Positions 45,456-54,899 of a stretch of DNA of 61,771 nucleotides are shown in pieces (position 1 is the first letter of the stretch; every line of letters begins with the position of its first letter). The notes beneath the pieces were generated by a model that was not told the DNA's origin, did no database searches, and worked only from the letters and a program-made list of their open reading frames with translations. Source of the DNA: Nocardiaceae bacterium (GTDB taxonomy: Bacteria > Actinomycetota > Actinomycetes > Mycobacteriales > Mycobacteriaceae). The stretch lies in NCBI GenBank assembly GCA_021372355.1, contig JAJFUQ010000029.1, forward strand, positions 1-61,771. The letters run 5' to 3'. A program made the translations under genes and the position numbers.

Positions 45456-46250
45456 GTGACGACGACAGAGGACCGCGAACTCACCCGGCGCCGGCTCCGT
45501 GGGCTGACCGCTTCATCGCCGACCGGCGAACCCTCGGCGGCTCCATCGCCGGGCAATCCCGATGAGGGGCGTGTTCCGGATTGGCTCGACGCCGAGCCGG
45601 AGGAGTCCCCGGCGAAGAGTTGGCTGCCGGAACGACTGCGCACCGCACGCCTCGATCCTGGGCGCCGCGGGACGCTTGCGTTGGCCGGCCTCGGTGCGGT
45701 GATCGCGATCGTCGCCGCCGCGCTCGTCATGCGCCAGGCACCTGAGCGAGGCCCGGTCCCGGCGGTCATGCCGGTCTCCGCTGCGGTTGCGTCGAGCACG
45801 GCTGTGCCCACGGAGATCGTCGTCAGCGTCGTCGGTTTGGTTCTCGACCCGGGTCTCGTGAAGCTCAAGCCGGGCGCGCGCATCGCCGATGCCATCGAGG
45901 TGGCTGGCGGTGCGGCGCGGGGTGCCGACCTCGTCGCGCTCAATCTCGCGCAGCGACTGAACGACGGCGATCAGGTGGTCGTCGGGTCGGCTTCAGGTGG
46001 GAGCAACCCCAGCACGGTGCTGTCCGCGGGTGGGTCGTCGGGTTCCGCAGGTCCGGGCGCGAAGGTCAATCTCAACACTGCGACAGAGGCCGAACTCGAT
46101 GGTCTGCCGGGCGTCGGCCCGGTGACGGCGGCATCGATTGTCGAGTACCGAAAGAAGAACGGCCGCTTCGATTCGGTCGAGCAGCTGGCGCAGATCGAGG
46201 GCATCGGCCCGAGTCGGCTGAGCAAGCTACGGGATCTCGTGACGGTATGA
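45456..46250 (+). CDS. comEA: ComEA-like helix-hairpin-helix DNA-binding protein
   Basis: 264 residues. Acidic, Pro-rich cytoplasmic N-terminus, one membrane segment (GTLALAGLGAVIAIVAAALV), an SLBB-like domain (VVSVVGLVLDPGLVKLKPGA) and two C-terminal helix-hairpin-helix motifs (NLNTATEAELDGLPGVGPVT, then IEGIGPSRLSKLRDL). In competent bacteria ComEA captures DNA outside the membrane. GTG start. Overlaps comEC by four bases, a conserved pair even in species not known to be competent. Confidence 0.9.
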   Translation: MTTTEDRELTRRRLRGLTASSPTGEPSAAPSPGNPDEGRVPDWLDAEPEESPAKSWLPERLRTARLDPGRRGTLALAGLGAVIAIVAAALVMRQAPERGPVPAVMPVSAAVASSTAVPTEIVVSVVGLVLDPGLVKLKPGARIADAIEVAGGAARGADLVALNLAQRLNDGDQVVVGSASGGSNPSTVLSAGGSSGSAGPGAKVNLNTATEAELDGLPGVGPVTAASIVEYRKKNGRFDSVEQLAQIEGIGPSRLSKLRDLVTV

Positions 46251-47725
46251 CCCCGGTCATCGATGGGCGGCTGGTGTTCCCGGCGTTGGCCTCGTGGCTG
46301 GTGGCCATCGCGGTGATCACGTGTGGTTGGCGGATCGGGATGATCTGGGCGGCAGTGGGATTGGCGGCCTTGGTGGTCGGCATGGTGGTTTCGCGGGCAC
46401 GCGAGGCGATTCTCGCAACGATCGTCCTGGCGTTTGCCATCGCCGTTTCCGTGGCCTGGCGCGAGGCCGCGGTGTCGTCGCATTGGCTCCGGACCGCGGA
46501 ACCGGGTTCACACGTCGAAGTCGTGGTCGAGGTTCGGGACGATCCGAAGCTGTCGGGTGGAACCGTCACCGTAGCGGCCAGCGTGGGGTCGGTCGCTGTC
46601 CGCATTCTGGCGACCGGTCGAACATGGCGGGACGTGACGCCAGGGGAGACCGTTCTCGTGCGAGGGACGGTGGTCAAGCCCACGCGCAGCGATCTCACCG
46701 CGGGGACGATCCGGGCGAGCGGATCGCCGCGGGTGATTCGAGAGCCGCCCTGGTACCAGCGTTTGGCCGGACACATTCGAGAGCGGTTCGCGGTCGCAGC
46801 CTCGGACGCGCTGCCTGCGGACGCGGCCGGTTTGCTTCCCGCGCTGGTGGTGGGGGACATGTCGCACGCACCCGGCGATGTCGTCGACGACATGAAGGCA
46901 GCGGGCCTGTCGCATTTGACGAGTGTCAGCGGGGCGAACTTCGCGATTTTGTTGACCGCGGTCCTGGCCGTGGCGCGCATGGTTGCCATCGGCCCGAGGT
47001 GGACCGCGGTGTTGTGCGTGGTCGTGCTCGGGTTCTTCGTGGTGCTGGCGCGGCCGTCACCGAGTGTGGTCCGGGCCGCGGCCATGGGCTCGATCGGAGT
47101 GCTGGCGCTGGTCATCGGCCGGTCCAAACAGGCATTGCCCGCGCTCGGCGCGGCGATCATCGCGCTGATCGCAATGGATCCCGCTCTCGCTGTGTCGGCG
47201 GGCTTTCTGTTGTCGGTCGTGGCAACTGCCGGCCTGATCCTCATCGCACCGGCGTGGAGCGAGTCGCTTCGAGAGAGGGGAGTGCCGCGGTTCATCGCCG
47301 AGACCGTCGCGGTCGCGCTGAGTGCCTACCTCGTCACATTGCCGGTCATTGTCGGCCTGACGGGGACGGTGTCGGTCGTCAGTGTGGTCGCGAACGTCCT
47401 GGTAGCGGCCGTTGTCGCGCCGGTGACGATCCTCGGTGCGGCGGGCGCGGTTCTCGCGGTCGTGTGGGAGCCGTTGGCGGTGCTGGTCATCCGGCTGACG
47501 GGTCCGCCGCTGTGGTGGCTCCTGAGCGTCGCTAGGTGGGCTGCGGGAGTGCCCTGGGCGTCGTTTCCCGTCCCCGACGGCATTGTCGCCGCAGTGGCGG
47601 CCGCCATCGTTGCGGCGCTGGTGCTCCTCGGGTTGCGAATACCGATTGTTCGGAAGGTGGCATTCGTGTCGATGCTGGGTTGCCTTGCAGGTCTCTCGGT
47701 GGCGCATGCGACGATCGACCAGTGA
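46247..47725 (+). CDS. comEC: ComEC-like DNA-uptake channel, without metallo-beta-lactamase domain
   Basis: 492 residues, ten or more membrane segments. An OB-like soluble N-terminal part (residues about 80-170) and the Competence core with GLSHLTSVSGANFAILL and DPALAVSAGFLLSVVATAGL. ComEC proteins of about 750 residues end in a metallo-beta-lactamase nuclease domain; it is absent here and the next gene follows immediately, so the short form is complete rather than broken. This short form appears common in actinobacteria. Role in DNA uptake by inference. Confidence 0.88.
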   Translation: MTPVIDGRLVFPALASWLVAIAVITCGWRIGMIWAAVGLAALVVGMVVSRAREAILATIVLAFAIAVSVAWREAAVSSHWLRTAEPGSHVEVVVEVRDDPKLSGGTVTVAASVGSVAVRILATGRTWRDVTPGETVLVRGTVVKPTRSDLTAGTIRASGSPRVIREPPWYQRLAGHIRERFAVAASDALPADAAGLLPALVVGDMSHAPGDVVDDMKAAGLSHLTSVSGANFAILLTAVLAVARMVAIGPRWTAVLCVVVLGFFVVLARPSPSVVRAAAMGSIGVLALVIGRSKQALPALGAAIIALIAMDPALAVSAGFLLSVVATAGLILIAPAWSESLRERGVPRFIAETVAVALSAYLVTLPVIVGLTGTVSVVSVVANVLVAAVVAPVTILGAAGAVLAVVWEPLAVLVIRLTGPPLWWLLSVARWAAGVPWASFPVPDGIVAAVAAAIVAALVLLGLRIPIVRKVAFVSMLGCLAGLSVAHATIDQ

Positions 47726-48675
47726 GTGACTCCCCGCAGGTTCATCTCGTCCTCGGTGACGAGGACTTGTTCGTCGAGCGCGCGGTGAGCAGCGTCGTGG
47801 CACAGGCCCGTGCGGGGCAGCCGGATATGCCGGTCGATCGTGTTCGGGCTGGCGATGTCACCCCAGCGGAACTGGCAGAGCTGCTTAGCCCGTCGCTGTT
47901 CGCCGATTCCCGGGTCGTCATCCTCGACGACGCCGACGAGGCTGGCAAGGAGGCGGTGGCCGCGATAGAAGAGGTCGTCGCGGATGTTCCGGAAGGCATC
48001 TCGCTCGTCATCGTCCACAGCGGCGGCGGCCGAGCGAAGTCGATGGTCGGGACGCTGCAGAAGGCCGGCGCGCAGACCTACGACTGCAAGAAGCTCAAGT
48101 GGTCCAACGAGTTCGAGGGATTCGTGCGCAACGAATTCCGCAACCACCGAGTGCGTGTGACCAACGAAATCGCGGCAGCGATCGTCGACGGCGTTGGCAC
48201 CAACGTCCGCGAACTCGCTGCCGCGGTTTCGCAGCTGCTGTCGGACACCGGTGGCAAGGTCGACGTCGCCGCGGTCCGGAAGTACTACCAGGGCAGCGCT
48301 GAGGTCAAGGGATACGACATCGCAGACCGCGTGGTCGAGGGAAACCTGAAGGCTGCCCTCGAAGGACTGCGGTGGGCGATGTACAAGGGCACGCCGCACG
48401 TGGTTCTCGCCGACGCCATCGGGGAGGCGATGCACCGTCTCGCACGCACACACGCTGCGGGCCGCGTGAGCGCCGTGAGCCTCGCGTCGACGATCGGCGC
48501 ACCTCCGAAGGCCGTCGAGCGGCTGCAGAACGAGGCTCGGCATTGGAAGTCGAGCTCGATCGCCGAGGCGCTACAACTCGCTGCGAAACTCAACGGCGAC
48601 GTCAAGGGCGGGGCATACGACTCCGGCTATGCCCTGGAGTCGGCTGTGCGAAAGATCGTCGCGCTGCGGAGCTGA
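47722..48675 (+). CDS. holA: DNA polymerase III delta subunit
   Basis: 317 residues; clamp-loader subunit that opens the sliding clamp. VHLVLGDEDLFVERAVSSVV at the N-terminus, LSPSLFADSRVVILDDADE, EVKGYDIADRVVEGNLKAAL and a C-terminal helical collar are typical of the HolA family in actinobacteria. GTG 47722 overlaps the comEC stop by four bases. Same place as Rv2413c. Confidence 0.92.
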   Translation: MSDSPQVHLVLGDEDLFVERAVSSVVAQARAGQPDMPVDRVRAGDVTPAELAELLSPSLFADSRVVILDDADEAGKEAVAAIEEVVADVPEGISLVIVHSGGGRAKSMVGTLQKAGAQTYDCKKLKWSNEFEGFVRNEFRNHRVRVTNEIAAAIVDGVGTNVRELAAAVSQLLSDTGGKVDVAAVRKYYQGSAEVKGYDIADRVVEGNLKAALEGLRWAMYKGTPHVVLADAIGEAMHRLARTHAAGRVSAVSLASTIGAPPKAVERLQNEARHWKSSSIAEALQLAAKLNGDVKGGAYDSGYALESAVRKIVALRS

Positions 48676-48835
48676 ATCGGCTGCCCTTCCGGGCGGTTCT
48701 CAACGATTTCCCTGCACGGTCCGCTCCATGCGCGATTCTGGAATTGAGTTCGATCAGTGGCGCCGAGCCTTGATCGTCAGGCTCACCCGCGACAACTCAC
48801 CGCCGGAGTATGCGGAACGTGGTTGGGGAGGAACC

Positions 48836-50404
48836 GTGTCGCGATTGGTTGTCTATGTTGCTGGATTCGGCGAGAAACCCGGTGCCATCGATCCGCTGCT
48901 CGATCGGCTGCGCACCGAGCCGGGGTATGGCGCCCAGGAGACCACTTTCTGGCAGTATCCGGATTCGGTACAGCGTTTCACCAGGGGAAACCTGGCAGAC
49001 CTTTGCCGCAATCTGGCCGAACGTATCGATGCGTATTGGGTCGGAAAGCACAAGCCCGACGACATCGTTCTGATCGGACACAGCCTGGGCGGCCTCATGC
49101 TGCGCTACGCGTACCTTCAGGCTCGAATCGGCCTCGACGGACCGAAGTTGGCGTGGGCCGGTGCAGTCTCTCGCATCGTGCTGTTGGCCGCTCAGAACCG
49201 CGGGTTCGATCTACGCCGGACATCGTGGTGGATGAATCTGGCCCTGACGTGCCTTGGCCCCGTGCTGCACAGATTTGCCGCCGATGACGTGATCGCGGGT
49301 TCGCCGTTCATCACCAACTTGCGAATCCAATGGATTCGCGAATTGGGAGTTCCTGGTCGAAAGGTCCCCATCGTCGTGCAGCTTCGCCCGCAGAACGACG
49401 CATCGGTGGACCCGGAAGACAGTCGCGATCTGGAGAAGATTGCCAAGGGCGTTCAGCGTATGGTTCCGCGCGCAACGCACCAAGACATCGTGGCGATCGA
49501 CCACGTTGACGAGGACTATCCGGGACAGCGCTATGACATCTTGCGATGGGCGATCGTCGAGCCTGCTGAGTCAACGGAGCCGGAGGAGTTGCCTACTGAG
49601 GAAGCTGAATGCACCGCGGTGGTATTCGCTCTGCACGGCATTCGATCAGGCAGTGGGGATTGGCCGGGAGGCCTGGAGAAGCACCTGAATGCCGGTCAGT
49701 GGAACCTACTTGTCGTGACGCCCTCATACGGACGCTTGTCCGCGTACAGCTTCGCCCTGCCGATCACTCGCCGTCGTAACCTTCGCTGGTTTGCCGATCA
49801 ATACAGCTACTACCTTGCGCGGCATCCCGACAAGCCGTTCCATTTCGTCGGTCACAGCAACGGCACCTATCTCCTCGGCCAGTCACTGAAGATGATCCAG
49901 GGGATGAGGTTCCAACGAGTGTTTCTGGCCGGCAGCGTTCTTCCGCGCGACTTCGACTGGACTCATTTCGCTGACGAAGAGCAGGTGAGCTCGTTGGTGA
50001 ATGTGTGCGCGAACCACGACAAGCCGGTCGCATGGTTGTGCAGCGGGCTCCGGGGGCTCGGCATGCGCGATATCGGCGTTGGGGGATTCACCGGCTTCGA
50101 CTCGGTTCCGCACTCGGCACGTCAGATGCGGTATCTGGCGGGTGGACATGGAGCCGCGGTGTCGCCGGATCGCCTGCCCGCCGTGGCGGAATACGTTCAG
50201 TCGGGCAAGGTTTCCGACGAGAAGTTGGCGGGGGAGCCATCGACCGCATTTGCGCTCGTATCTCGCAGCGCGGCGTACTTGCTGTGGCTGGGATTGGCCG
50301 CACTGGCCGGACTGTATGTGGTCGCCGGCAAGATGTCCGATTACGGTCCGCCGACAGTCCTTGCTGCCTTGGTCGTCACCTTCATCGGCCTGAAAGTGGC
50401 CTGA
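48836..50404 (+). CDS. tandem alpha/beta-hydrolase membrane protein
   Basis: 522 residues from GTG 48836, which has GGGGAGGAACC upstream. Two hydrolase-like halves follow each other. Half 1 (about 1-240): VVYVAGFGEKPGAIDPLLD, nucleophile motif DDIVLIGHSLGGLMLRYAYL. Half 2 (about 260-470): VVFALHGIRSGSGDWPGGLE, nucleophile motif FHFVGHSNGTYLLGQSL, a His in LAGGHGAAVSP. Two membrane segments close the protein (YLLWLGLAALAGLYVVAG and PTVLAALVVTFIGL). The halves resemble the lipase/DUF676 type. I do not know a described protein with this layout. Possibly a membrane-tethered cytosolic lipase. It interrupts the core gene order between holA and rpsT. Confidence 0.72.
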   Translation: MSRLVVYVAGFGEKPGAIDPLLDRLRTEPGYGAQETTFWQYPDSVQRFTRGNLADLCRNLAERIDAYWVGKHKPDDIVLIGHSLGGLMLRYAYLQARIGLDGPKLAWAGAVSRIVLLAAQNRGFDLRRTSWWMNLALTCLGPVLHRFAADDVIAGSPFITNLRIQWIRELGVPGRKVPIVVQLRPQNDASVDPEDSRDLEKIAKGVQRMVPRATHQDIVAIDHVDEDYPGQRYDILRWAIVEPAESTEPEELPTEEAECTAVVFALHGIRSGSGDWPGGLEKHLNAGQWNLLVVTPSYGRLSAYSFALPITRRRNLRWFADQYSYYLARHPDKPFHFVGHSNGTYLLGQSLKMIQGMRFQRVFLAGSVLPRDFDWTHFADEEQVSSLVNVCANHDKPVAWLCSGLRGLGMRDIGVGGFTGFDSVPHSARQMRYLAGGHGAAVSPDRLPAVAEYVQSGKVSDEKLAGEPSTAFALVSRSAAYLLWLGLAALAGLYVVAGKMSDYGPPTVLAALVVTFIGLKVA

Positions 50405-50411
50405 CTGTCGG

Positions 50412-50834
50412 TTAGGGCACGTACGAGCAGTGCGCCGATCCACCCGGCGGCTCCGACGCCACCTCTTTGTCGTTGATCAGAATTCGGCATCCGGGGTCTT
50501 CTCCACCGACGACCACGACCTGATAGATCTCCACGTCGCCGGGATCGGGGAATTCTGCGGACCACGGTAGGTCGACGTTCGTCTTGCGGTCCGCCTTGCC
50601 GTTCTCGCCGGGGTCCCAGTCGATCGAATAGGCAGTGCCGCTTCCGGACACTTCGAAGCGGACCGTTCCGGTCGGCGCCGTGGACGTCGAGGTTTCGGCC
50701 GTCGTCGTGGCTTGCGCGGCGGTCGCGCTCGACGACTCGCCCACGGCAGTCCCGGATTCCTTGCCACAGCCTGCGACAAGCCCAGAAACGGCGGCGAGCG
50801 CGGCCAACAACGTCACTGATTGCCTAGCGAACAT
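50412..50834 (-). CDS. MmpS-like lipoprotein
   Basis: 140 residues. Lipoprotein signal with lipobox VAGC, a Ser/Thr/Ala-rich spacer, then a small beta-sandwich (TVRFEVSGSGTAYSIDWDP, VDLPWSAEF, and a Cys pair in PGCRILINDKEV and SAHCSYVP) that matches the soluble domain of MmpS proteins. Classical MmpS proteins have an uncleaved membrane anchor and work with MmpL transporters; no mmpL gene is nearby. Convergent with the hydrolase gene, seven bases apart. Confidence 0.75.
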   Translation of the reverse strand: MFARQSVTLLAALAAVSGLVAGCGKESGTAVGESSSATAAQATTTAETSTSTAPTGTVRFEVSGSGTAYSIDWDPGENGKADRKTNVDLPWSAEFPDPGDVEIYQVVVVGGEDPGCRILINDKEVASEPPGGSAHCSYVP

Positions 50835-50877
50835 CGCAACTCCCGAGGTCGGCTGTCTGTCAGCCTAGGCACTCGAC

Positions 50878-50915
50878 AAAAAATCGGGCAGGGTCCGTGG
50901 TGGACCCTGCCCGAT
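50878..50915 (-). terminator. terminator of rpsT
   Basis: TCGGGCAGGGTCC pairs with GGACCCTGCCCGA around GTGGT; a run of six T follows on the minus strand. Located 15 bases after the rpsT stop. Confidence 0.92.
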
Positions 50916-50929
50916 CGTGAAGCCTGGAA

Positions 50930-51190
50930 TTACGCCTTGTTGAGGGCGGTCGCCATGGCCGACTTCTTGTTCGCAGCCTGGTTGGCGTGGATGACGCCCT
51001 TGCTCGCGGCCTTGTCGAGCTTGCGGCTCGCCGACTTGAGCAGGTCGCCGGCCTTGTCGGTCTCGCCAGCGGCGATGGCCTCGCGGAACTGACGGATGGC
51101 GGTCTTCAGCGCCGACTTCACCGACTGGTTGCGCTGACGGGCGACCTCGTTGGTGCGGATCCGCTTGATCTGAGACTTAATGTTTGCCAC
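50930..51190 (-). CDS. rpsT: 30S ribosomal protein S20
   Basis: 86 residues, Lys/Arg/Ala-rich helical bundle that binds 16S r[23 protein letters not shown] and [16 protein letters not shown] are diagnostic. GTG start at 51190. Monocistronic, with its own terminator; divergent from the ATP-grasp operon. Confidence 0.97.
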   Translation of the reverse strand: MANIKSQIKRIRTNEVARQRNQSVKSALKTAIRQFREAIAAGETDKAGDLLKSASRKLDKAASKGVIHANQAANKKSAMATALNKA

Positions 51191-51410
51191 GCGTGCTGTC
51201 CTTTGTGTTCCGGCTAGGTGCCGGTCTGCCCGGCGGGTAGGTAAGTGTGCGGCGAGGTGTTAGTCCACGACTCTGCCGACGCATCAGATTACCAGCCGTG
51301 ATCGATTGCCCCAAACCGTGAGAGTTTGCAGCCGAACTGGTACCGCTGTCGCTCAAATTTTACGTGGCTAAAACAGCGCTGTTTCGTCGCCTGAGGAAGC
51401 ATGGGTACTC

Positions 51411-53060
51411 ATGAGCACCCGAACCCCTCCCTCTCGAGGTTCGCTCGCGAGCGTCGCCGCCGCTGTATTCGACGGATACAACGAGGCAAAGCACTTCGAG
51501 CATGCCTTTGACGAGATGTTCCTTGACGACGGTTCGGTGCGGAAGGCCTACAAAGGCATCTACGACGCTCTCGCACCGTCGGAGCCGGGTGAGCTCGGCG
51601 CTCGGGCCGAAGCGCTTGCTCGCGCGTTCGTCGATCAGGGCGTCACGTTCTCGCTGTCCGGACAGGAGCGGCCGTTCCCGCTGGACCTGGTACCGCGCGT
51701 GCTGGCCGCTGCGGAGTGGTCGAAGCTCGAGCAGGGCATCAGCCAGCGGGTCCGGGCTCTCGAGATGTTCCTCGCCGACGTCTACGGTGAGCAGCAGATT
51801 CTGCGCGATCTGGTGATTCCGAAGCGGCTGGTCACGTCCTGTCAGCACTTCCATCGGGAGGCGGTCGGATTCGCACCGGCCAACGGCGTGCGAATCCACG
51901 TCGCGGGTATCGACCTCATTCGCGATGAGGCCGGCGACTTCCGAGTTCTCGAGGACAACCTGCGTTCGCCGTCTGGCGTCTCCTATGTCATGGAGAACCG
52001 CCGAACCATGGCGCGCGTGTTCCCGGACCTGTTCACCTCGCACCGAGTCCGGGCGGTTGGTGATTACGCGAGCCACCTTTTGCGCGCACTGCGCAAGTCC
52101 GCGGCGTCGAACGTTGCCGACCCGACGGTCGTCGTGCTGACTCCGGGTGTCGCGAACTCGGCGTACTTCGAGCACTCGCTGCTCGCGCGGCAGATGGGAG
52201 TCGAGCTCGTCGAGGGTCGCGACCTGTTCTGCCGCGACAACACGGTCTACATGCGGACGACGGCGGGTGAACGCCAGGTCGACGTCATCTACCGCCGAAT
52301 CGACGACGACTTCCTCGACCCGATGCACTTCCGCCCGGACTCGGTGCTGGGCATCGCCGGCATTCTCAACGCGGCTCGCGCTGGAAACGTGGTCATCTCC
52401 AGCGCCGTGGGTAACGGCGTCGGCGACGACAAGCTCACCTACACCTACGTGCCGACGATCATCGAGTACTACCTCGGTGAGAAGCCGCTGCTCCAGAACG
52501 TCGACACCTATCGCTGCTGGCTCGAGGAAGAGTGCGAGGAGGTCCTCGACCGGATCAACGAACTCGTCCTCAAACCGGTCGAGGGATCGGGCGGCTACGG
52601 AATCGTGTTCGGACCCACGGCATCCCAGAAGGAACTCGACCAGATGGCCCGCAAGATCAGGGCCACTCCGCGGGACTGGATCGCGCAGCCGGTCGTGCAG
52701 TTGTCGACCTCGCCGACGCGCGTGGGGGACAAGCTCGTGCCCCGGCACCTCGATCTGCGGCCGTTCGCGGTCAACGACGGCGACAGCGTCTGGGTGCTTC
52801 CCGGCGGCCTCACCCGCGTCGCGTTGCGCGAGGGTTCGCTCGTCGTGAACTCGAGCCAGGGCGGCGGAAGCAAGGACACCTGGGTGCTCGCAAGTCCCTT
52901 CGTGAGCTCCGAGCGCGAACTCGGCGGCGGTGAATTCGTCGGTGACGCACCAGAAGTCGGCGAGGCAGTACAGGGACCCGAGCTCACGTCATCGCAACAG
53001 CAGCAACAGCAACAGCAGCAGCAAGCTCGGATCGAGGAGGTCACCGATGCTCGCACGTAA
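51411..53060 (+). CDS. circularly permuted ATP-grasp (type 2) protein
   Basis: 549 residues. FDGYNEAKHFEHAFDEMF at the start, GVRIHVAGIDLIRDEAGDF, VLEDNLRSPSGVSYVMENRR, VVLTPGVANSAYFEHSLLAR, LVLKPVEGSGGYGIVFGP and HLDLRPFAVND are hallmarks of the CP_ATPgrasp family (Rv2411c position). Such proteins occur with an alpha-E protein and a transglutaminase-like protein and may ligate amino acids into small peptides. The C-terminus holds ten Gln codons in a row (52995-53024, CAA and CAG mixed). It overlaps the alpha-E gene by 14 bases. Confidence 0.9.
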   Translation: MSTRTPPSRGSLASVAAAVFDGYNEAKHFEHAFDEMFLDDGSVRKAYKGIYDALAPSEPGELGARAEALARAFVDQGVTFSLSGQERPFPLDLVPRVLAAAEWSKLEQGISQRVRALEMFLADVYGEQQILRDLVIPKRLVTSCQHFHREAVGFAPANGVRIHVAGIDLIRDEAGDFRVLEDNLRSPSGVSYVMENRRTMARVFPDLFTSHRVRAVGDYASHLLRALRKSAASNVADPTVVVLTPGVANSAYFEHSLLARQMGVELVEGRDLFCRDNTVYMRTTAGERQVDVIYRRIDDDFLDPMHFRPDSVLGIAGILNAARAGNVVISSAVGNGVGDDKLTYTYVPTIIEYYLGEKPLLQNVDTYRCWLEEECEEVLDRINELVLKPVEGSGGYGIVFGPTASQKELDQMARKIRATPRDWIAQPVVQLSTSPTRVGDKLVPRHLDLRPFAVNDGDSVWVLPGGLTRVALREGSLVVNSSQGGGSKDTWVLASPFVSSERELGGGEFVGDAPEVGEAVQGPELTSSQQQQQQQQQQARIEEVTDART

Positions 53061-54015
53061 CGCGGAGTCGCTGTACTGGATTGGGCGCTACGTCGAGCGC
53101 GCCGACGACACGTCCCGCATCCTCGACGTTGCGGTGCACCAGCTGCTCGAAGACGCGACCGTCGACCCGGACCGCATGTCTCGACAGCTGCTGCGCGTCC
53201 TCGGCATCGAGCCGCCGGATGGTGTGCTCGATGTGTGGTCGGTGACCGAGGTCGTCGCCTTCAGCCGGGATCGTGGCGGTTCGATCGTCAACTCGATCAC
53301 CGCTGCCCGGGAGAACGCTCGCGGTGCTCGCGAGGTGACCTCGACCGAGATGTTCGAGTGCCTCAACACGACCTACAACGCGCTCGGTGATCGGGAGCGT
53401 GCCGCCAAGCGTCTCGGACCGCACGAGTTCTTCCGGTTCATCAAAGACCGGGCCGCGATGTTCGCGGGGCTGACGGATTCGACGATGAGCCGCGACGACG
53501 GCTACCGATTCCTGCTGCTCGGCCGCTCGATCGAACGAATCGATATGATGGTGCGACTCCTGTTGTCGCGTGCCGGCGACAAGACGTCCTCGCCGGCGTG
53601 GGTCACGCTGCTGCGTTCTGCGGGCGGCCACGACAGCTACCTGCGCACTTACCGCGGTGTTCTCGACGCGGCACTGGTGACCGAGTTCATCATGCTCGAC
53701 CGTCTTTTCCCGAGGTCGGTGTTTCATACCGTGCGCGTTGCCGAGCGCTGCCTGCTCGAACTCGATCAGCGGCCGGCGGGTTGGGTCGGGTCGCGGCACG
53801 AGGCGCAGCGCCTGCTCGGTCGGGCGCGTTCGGAACTGGAGTTCATGGGTGAAGGCGAGCTCATGAACGGACTCGCCGACCGGCTCGTCGCTTTGCAGCA
53901 GACGTGCCGTGCAGTCGGTGAGTCGATCGCCTTGCAGTACTTCCACGCTGCGCCCTGGGTGGCGTGGGTGGATTCGTCGGCGCGGACCGGCGCATTGGTG
54001 GAGGGAGAAGCGTGA
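53047..54015 (+). CDS. alpha-E domain protein
   Basis: 322 residues, all helical. MLARNAESLYWIGRYVERAD at the start, and DDGYRFLLLGRSIERIDMMV in the middle, are typical of the Alpha-E family (DUF403). It always accompanies the ATP-grasp protein and probably forms a complex with it. ATG 53047 lies inside the end of that gene; its own stop overlaps the next start by four bases. Confidence 0.9.
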   Translation: MLARNAESLYWIGRYVERADDTSRILDVAVHQLLEDATVDPDRMSRQLLRVLGIEPPDGVLDVWSVTEVVAFSRDRGGSIVNSITAARENARGAREVTSTEMFECLNTTYNALGDRERAAKRLGPHEFFRFIKDRAAMFAGLTDSTMSRDDGYRFLLLGRSIERIDMMVRLLLSRAGDKTSSPAWVTLLRSAGGHDSYLRTYRGVLDAALVTEFIMLDRLFPRSVFHTVRVAERCLLELDQRPAGWVGSRHEAQRLLGRARSELEFMGEGELMNGLADRLVALQQTCRAVGESIALQYFHAAPWVAWVDSSARTGALVEGEA

Positions 54016-54857
54016 CCTGGCGTATGCGTGTGGTGCACACGACCGAGTTCGAATACGACCACCCGGTGGTGACGTCGTTCAACGAGGCTCGGGTGACGCC
54101 CCGCGGAGACACCCGGCAGAACGTCATCCTGAACCGTGTCGAGACGACTCCCGCGACCCGCGGCTACCGGTACCTCGACTACTGGGGCACCGCAGTGACC
54201 GCGTTCGACCTCCACGCCCCGCACCTGCAGCTCGTCGTGACGAGTTCGTCGGTCGTCGAAACGGACCGCAGCTGGGTGCCGGCGGAGTCGGAGGCGTCGT
54301 GGGAAGACCTCGCGACCGATGTCGTCGCTGATCGGTACCACGAACTGCTGGTCCCGAGCCGCTACGTGCCCCGCGATCGAAAGCTCACCGCGATCGCGAA
54401 GACGCTGATGAAGGGTGCTAACCCGGTTCAGGCCGTCATCGCGGCGGTGAACTGGGTGCATGCCGAGATGGAGTACGAAGCGGGTTCCACGTCGGTGCAC
54501 ACCTCGGCGGTGGAAGCGTGGGCGGACCGCAAGGGGGTTTGCCAGGACTACGCCCATCTGACGCTGGTTCTGTTGCGCACCATGGGAATTCCGTCGCGGT
54601 ATGTGTCCGGCTACCTGCATCCGAAAAAGTCCGCTGAGATCGGTAAGACCGAAATCGGGGAGAGCCATGCGTGGATCGAGGCCTGGACCGGGTCGTGGTG
54701 GGGGCTTGACCCCACGAACAACACCCCGATCACCGAGCAGCACGTGACGGTCGGAACGGGCCGTGACTACTCCGACGTGGCGCCGCTGAAGGGCATCATC
54801 TCGGGCGGCGGTACCGCGGATCTGAAGGTGACCGTCGAGGTCACGCGGCTGGGATAG
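54012..54857 (+). CDS. transglutaminase-like cysteine protease
   Basis: 281 residues. N-terminal beta domain (MRVVHTTEFEYDHPVVTSFN), then a transglutaminase core with catalytic Cys in RKGVCQDYAHLTLVLLRTMG, His in GESHAWIEAWTGSWWGLDPT and Asp in LDPTNNTP. Third member of the conserved ATP-grasp/alpha-E/transglutaminase trio (Rv2409c position). Probable amidase or peptidase acting on the ligation product. GTG start with GAGGGAGAAGC upstream. Confidence 0.9.
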   Translation: MTWRMRVVHTTEFEYDHPVVTSFNEARVTPRGDTRQNVILNRVETTPATRGYRYLDYWGTAVTAFDLHAPHLQLVVTSSSVVETDRSWVPAESEASWEDLATDVVADRYHELLVPSRYVPRDRKLTAIAKTLMKGANPVQAVIAAVNWVHAEMEYEAGSTSVHTSAVEAWADRKGVCQDYAHLTLVLLRTMGIPSRYVSGYLHPKKSAEIGKTEIGESHAWIEAWTGSWWGLDPTNNTPITEQHVTVGTGRDYSDVAPLKGIISGGGTADLKVTVEVTRLG

Positions 54858-54899
54858 CGGCGGCTGTTTGACCGCAGGTGCGCCGGGTACGCGGCTGTC

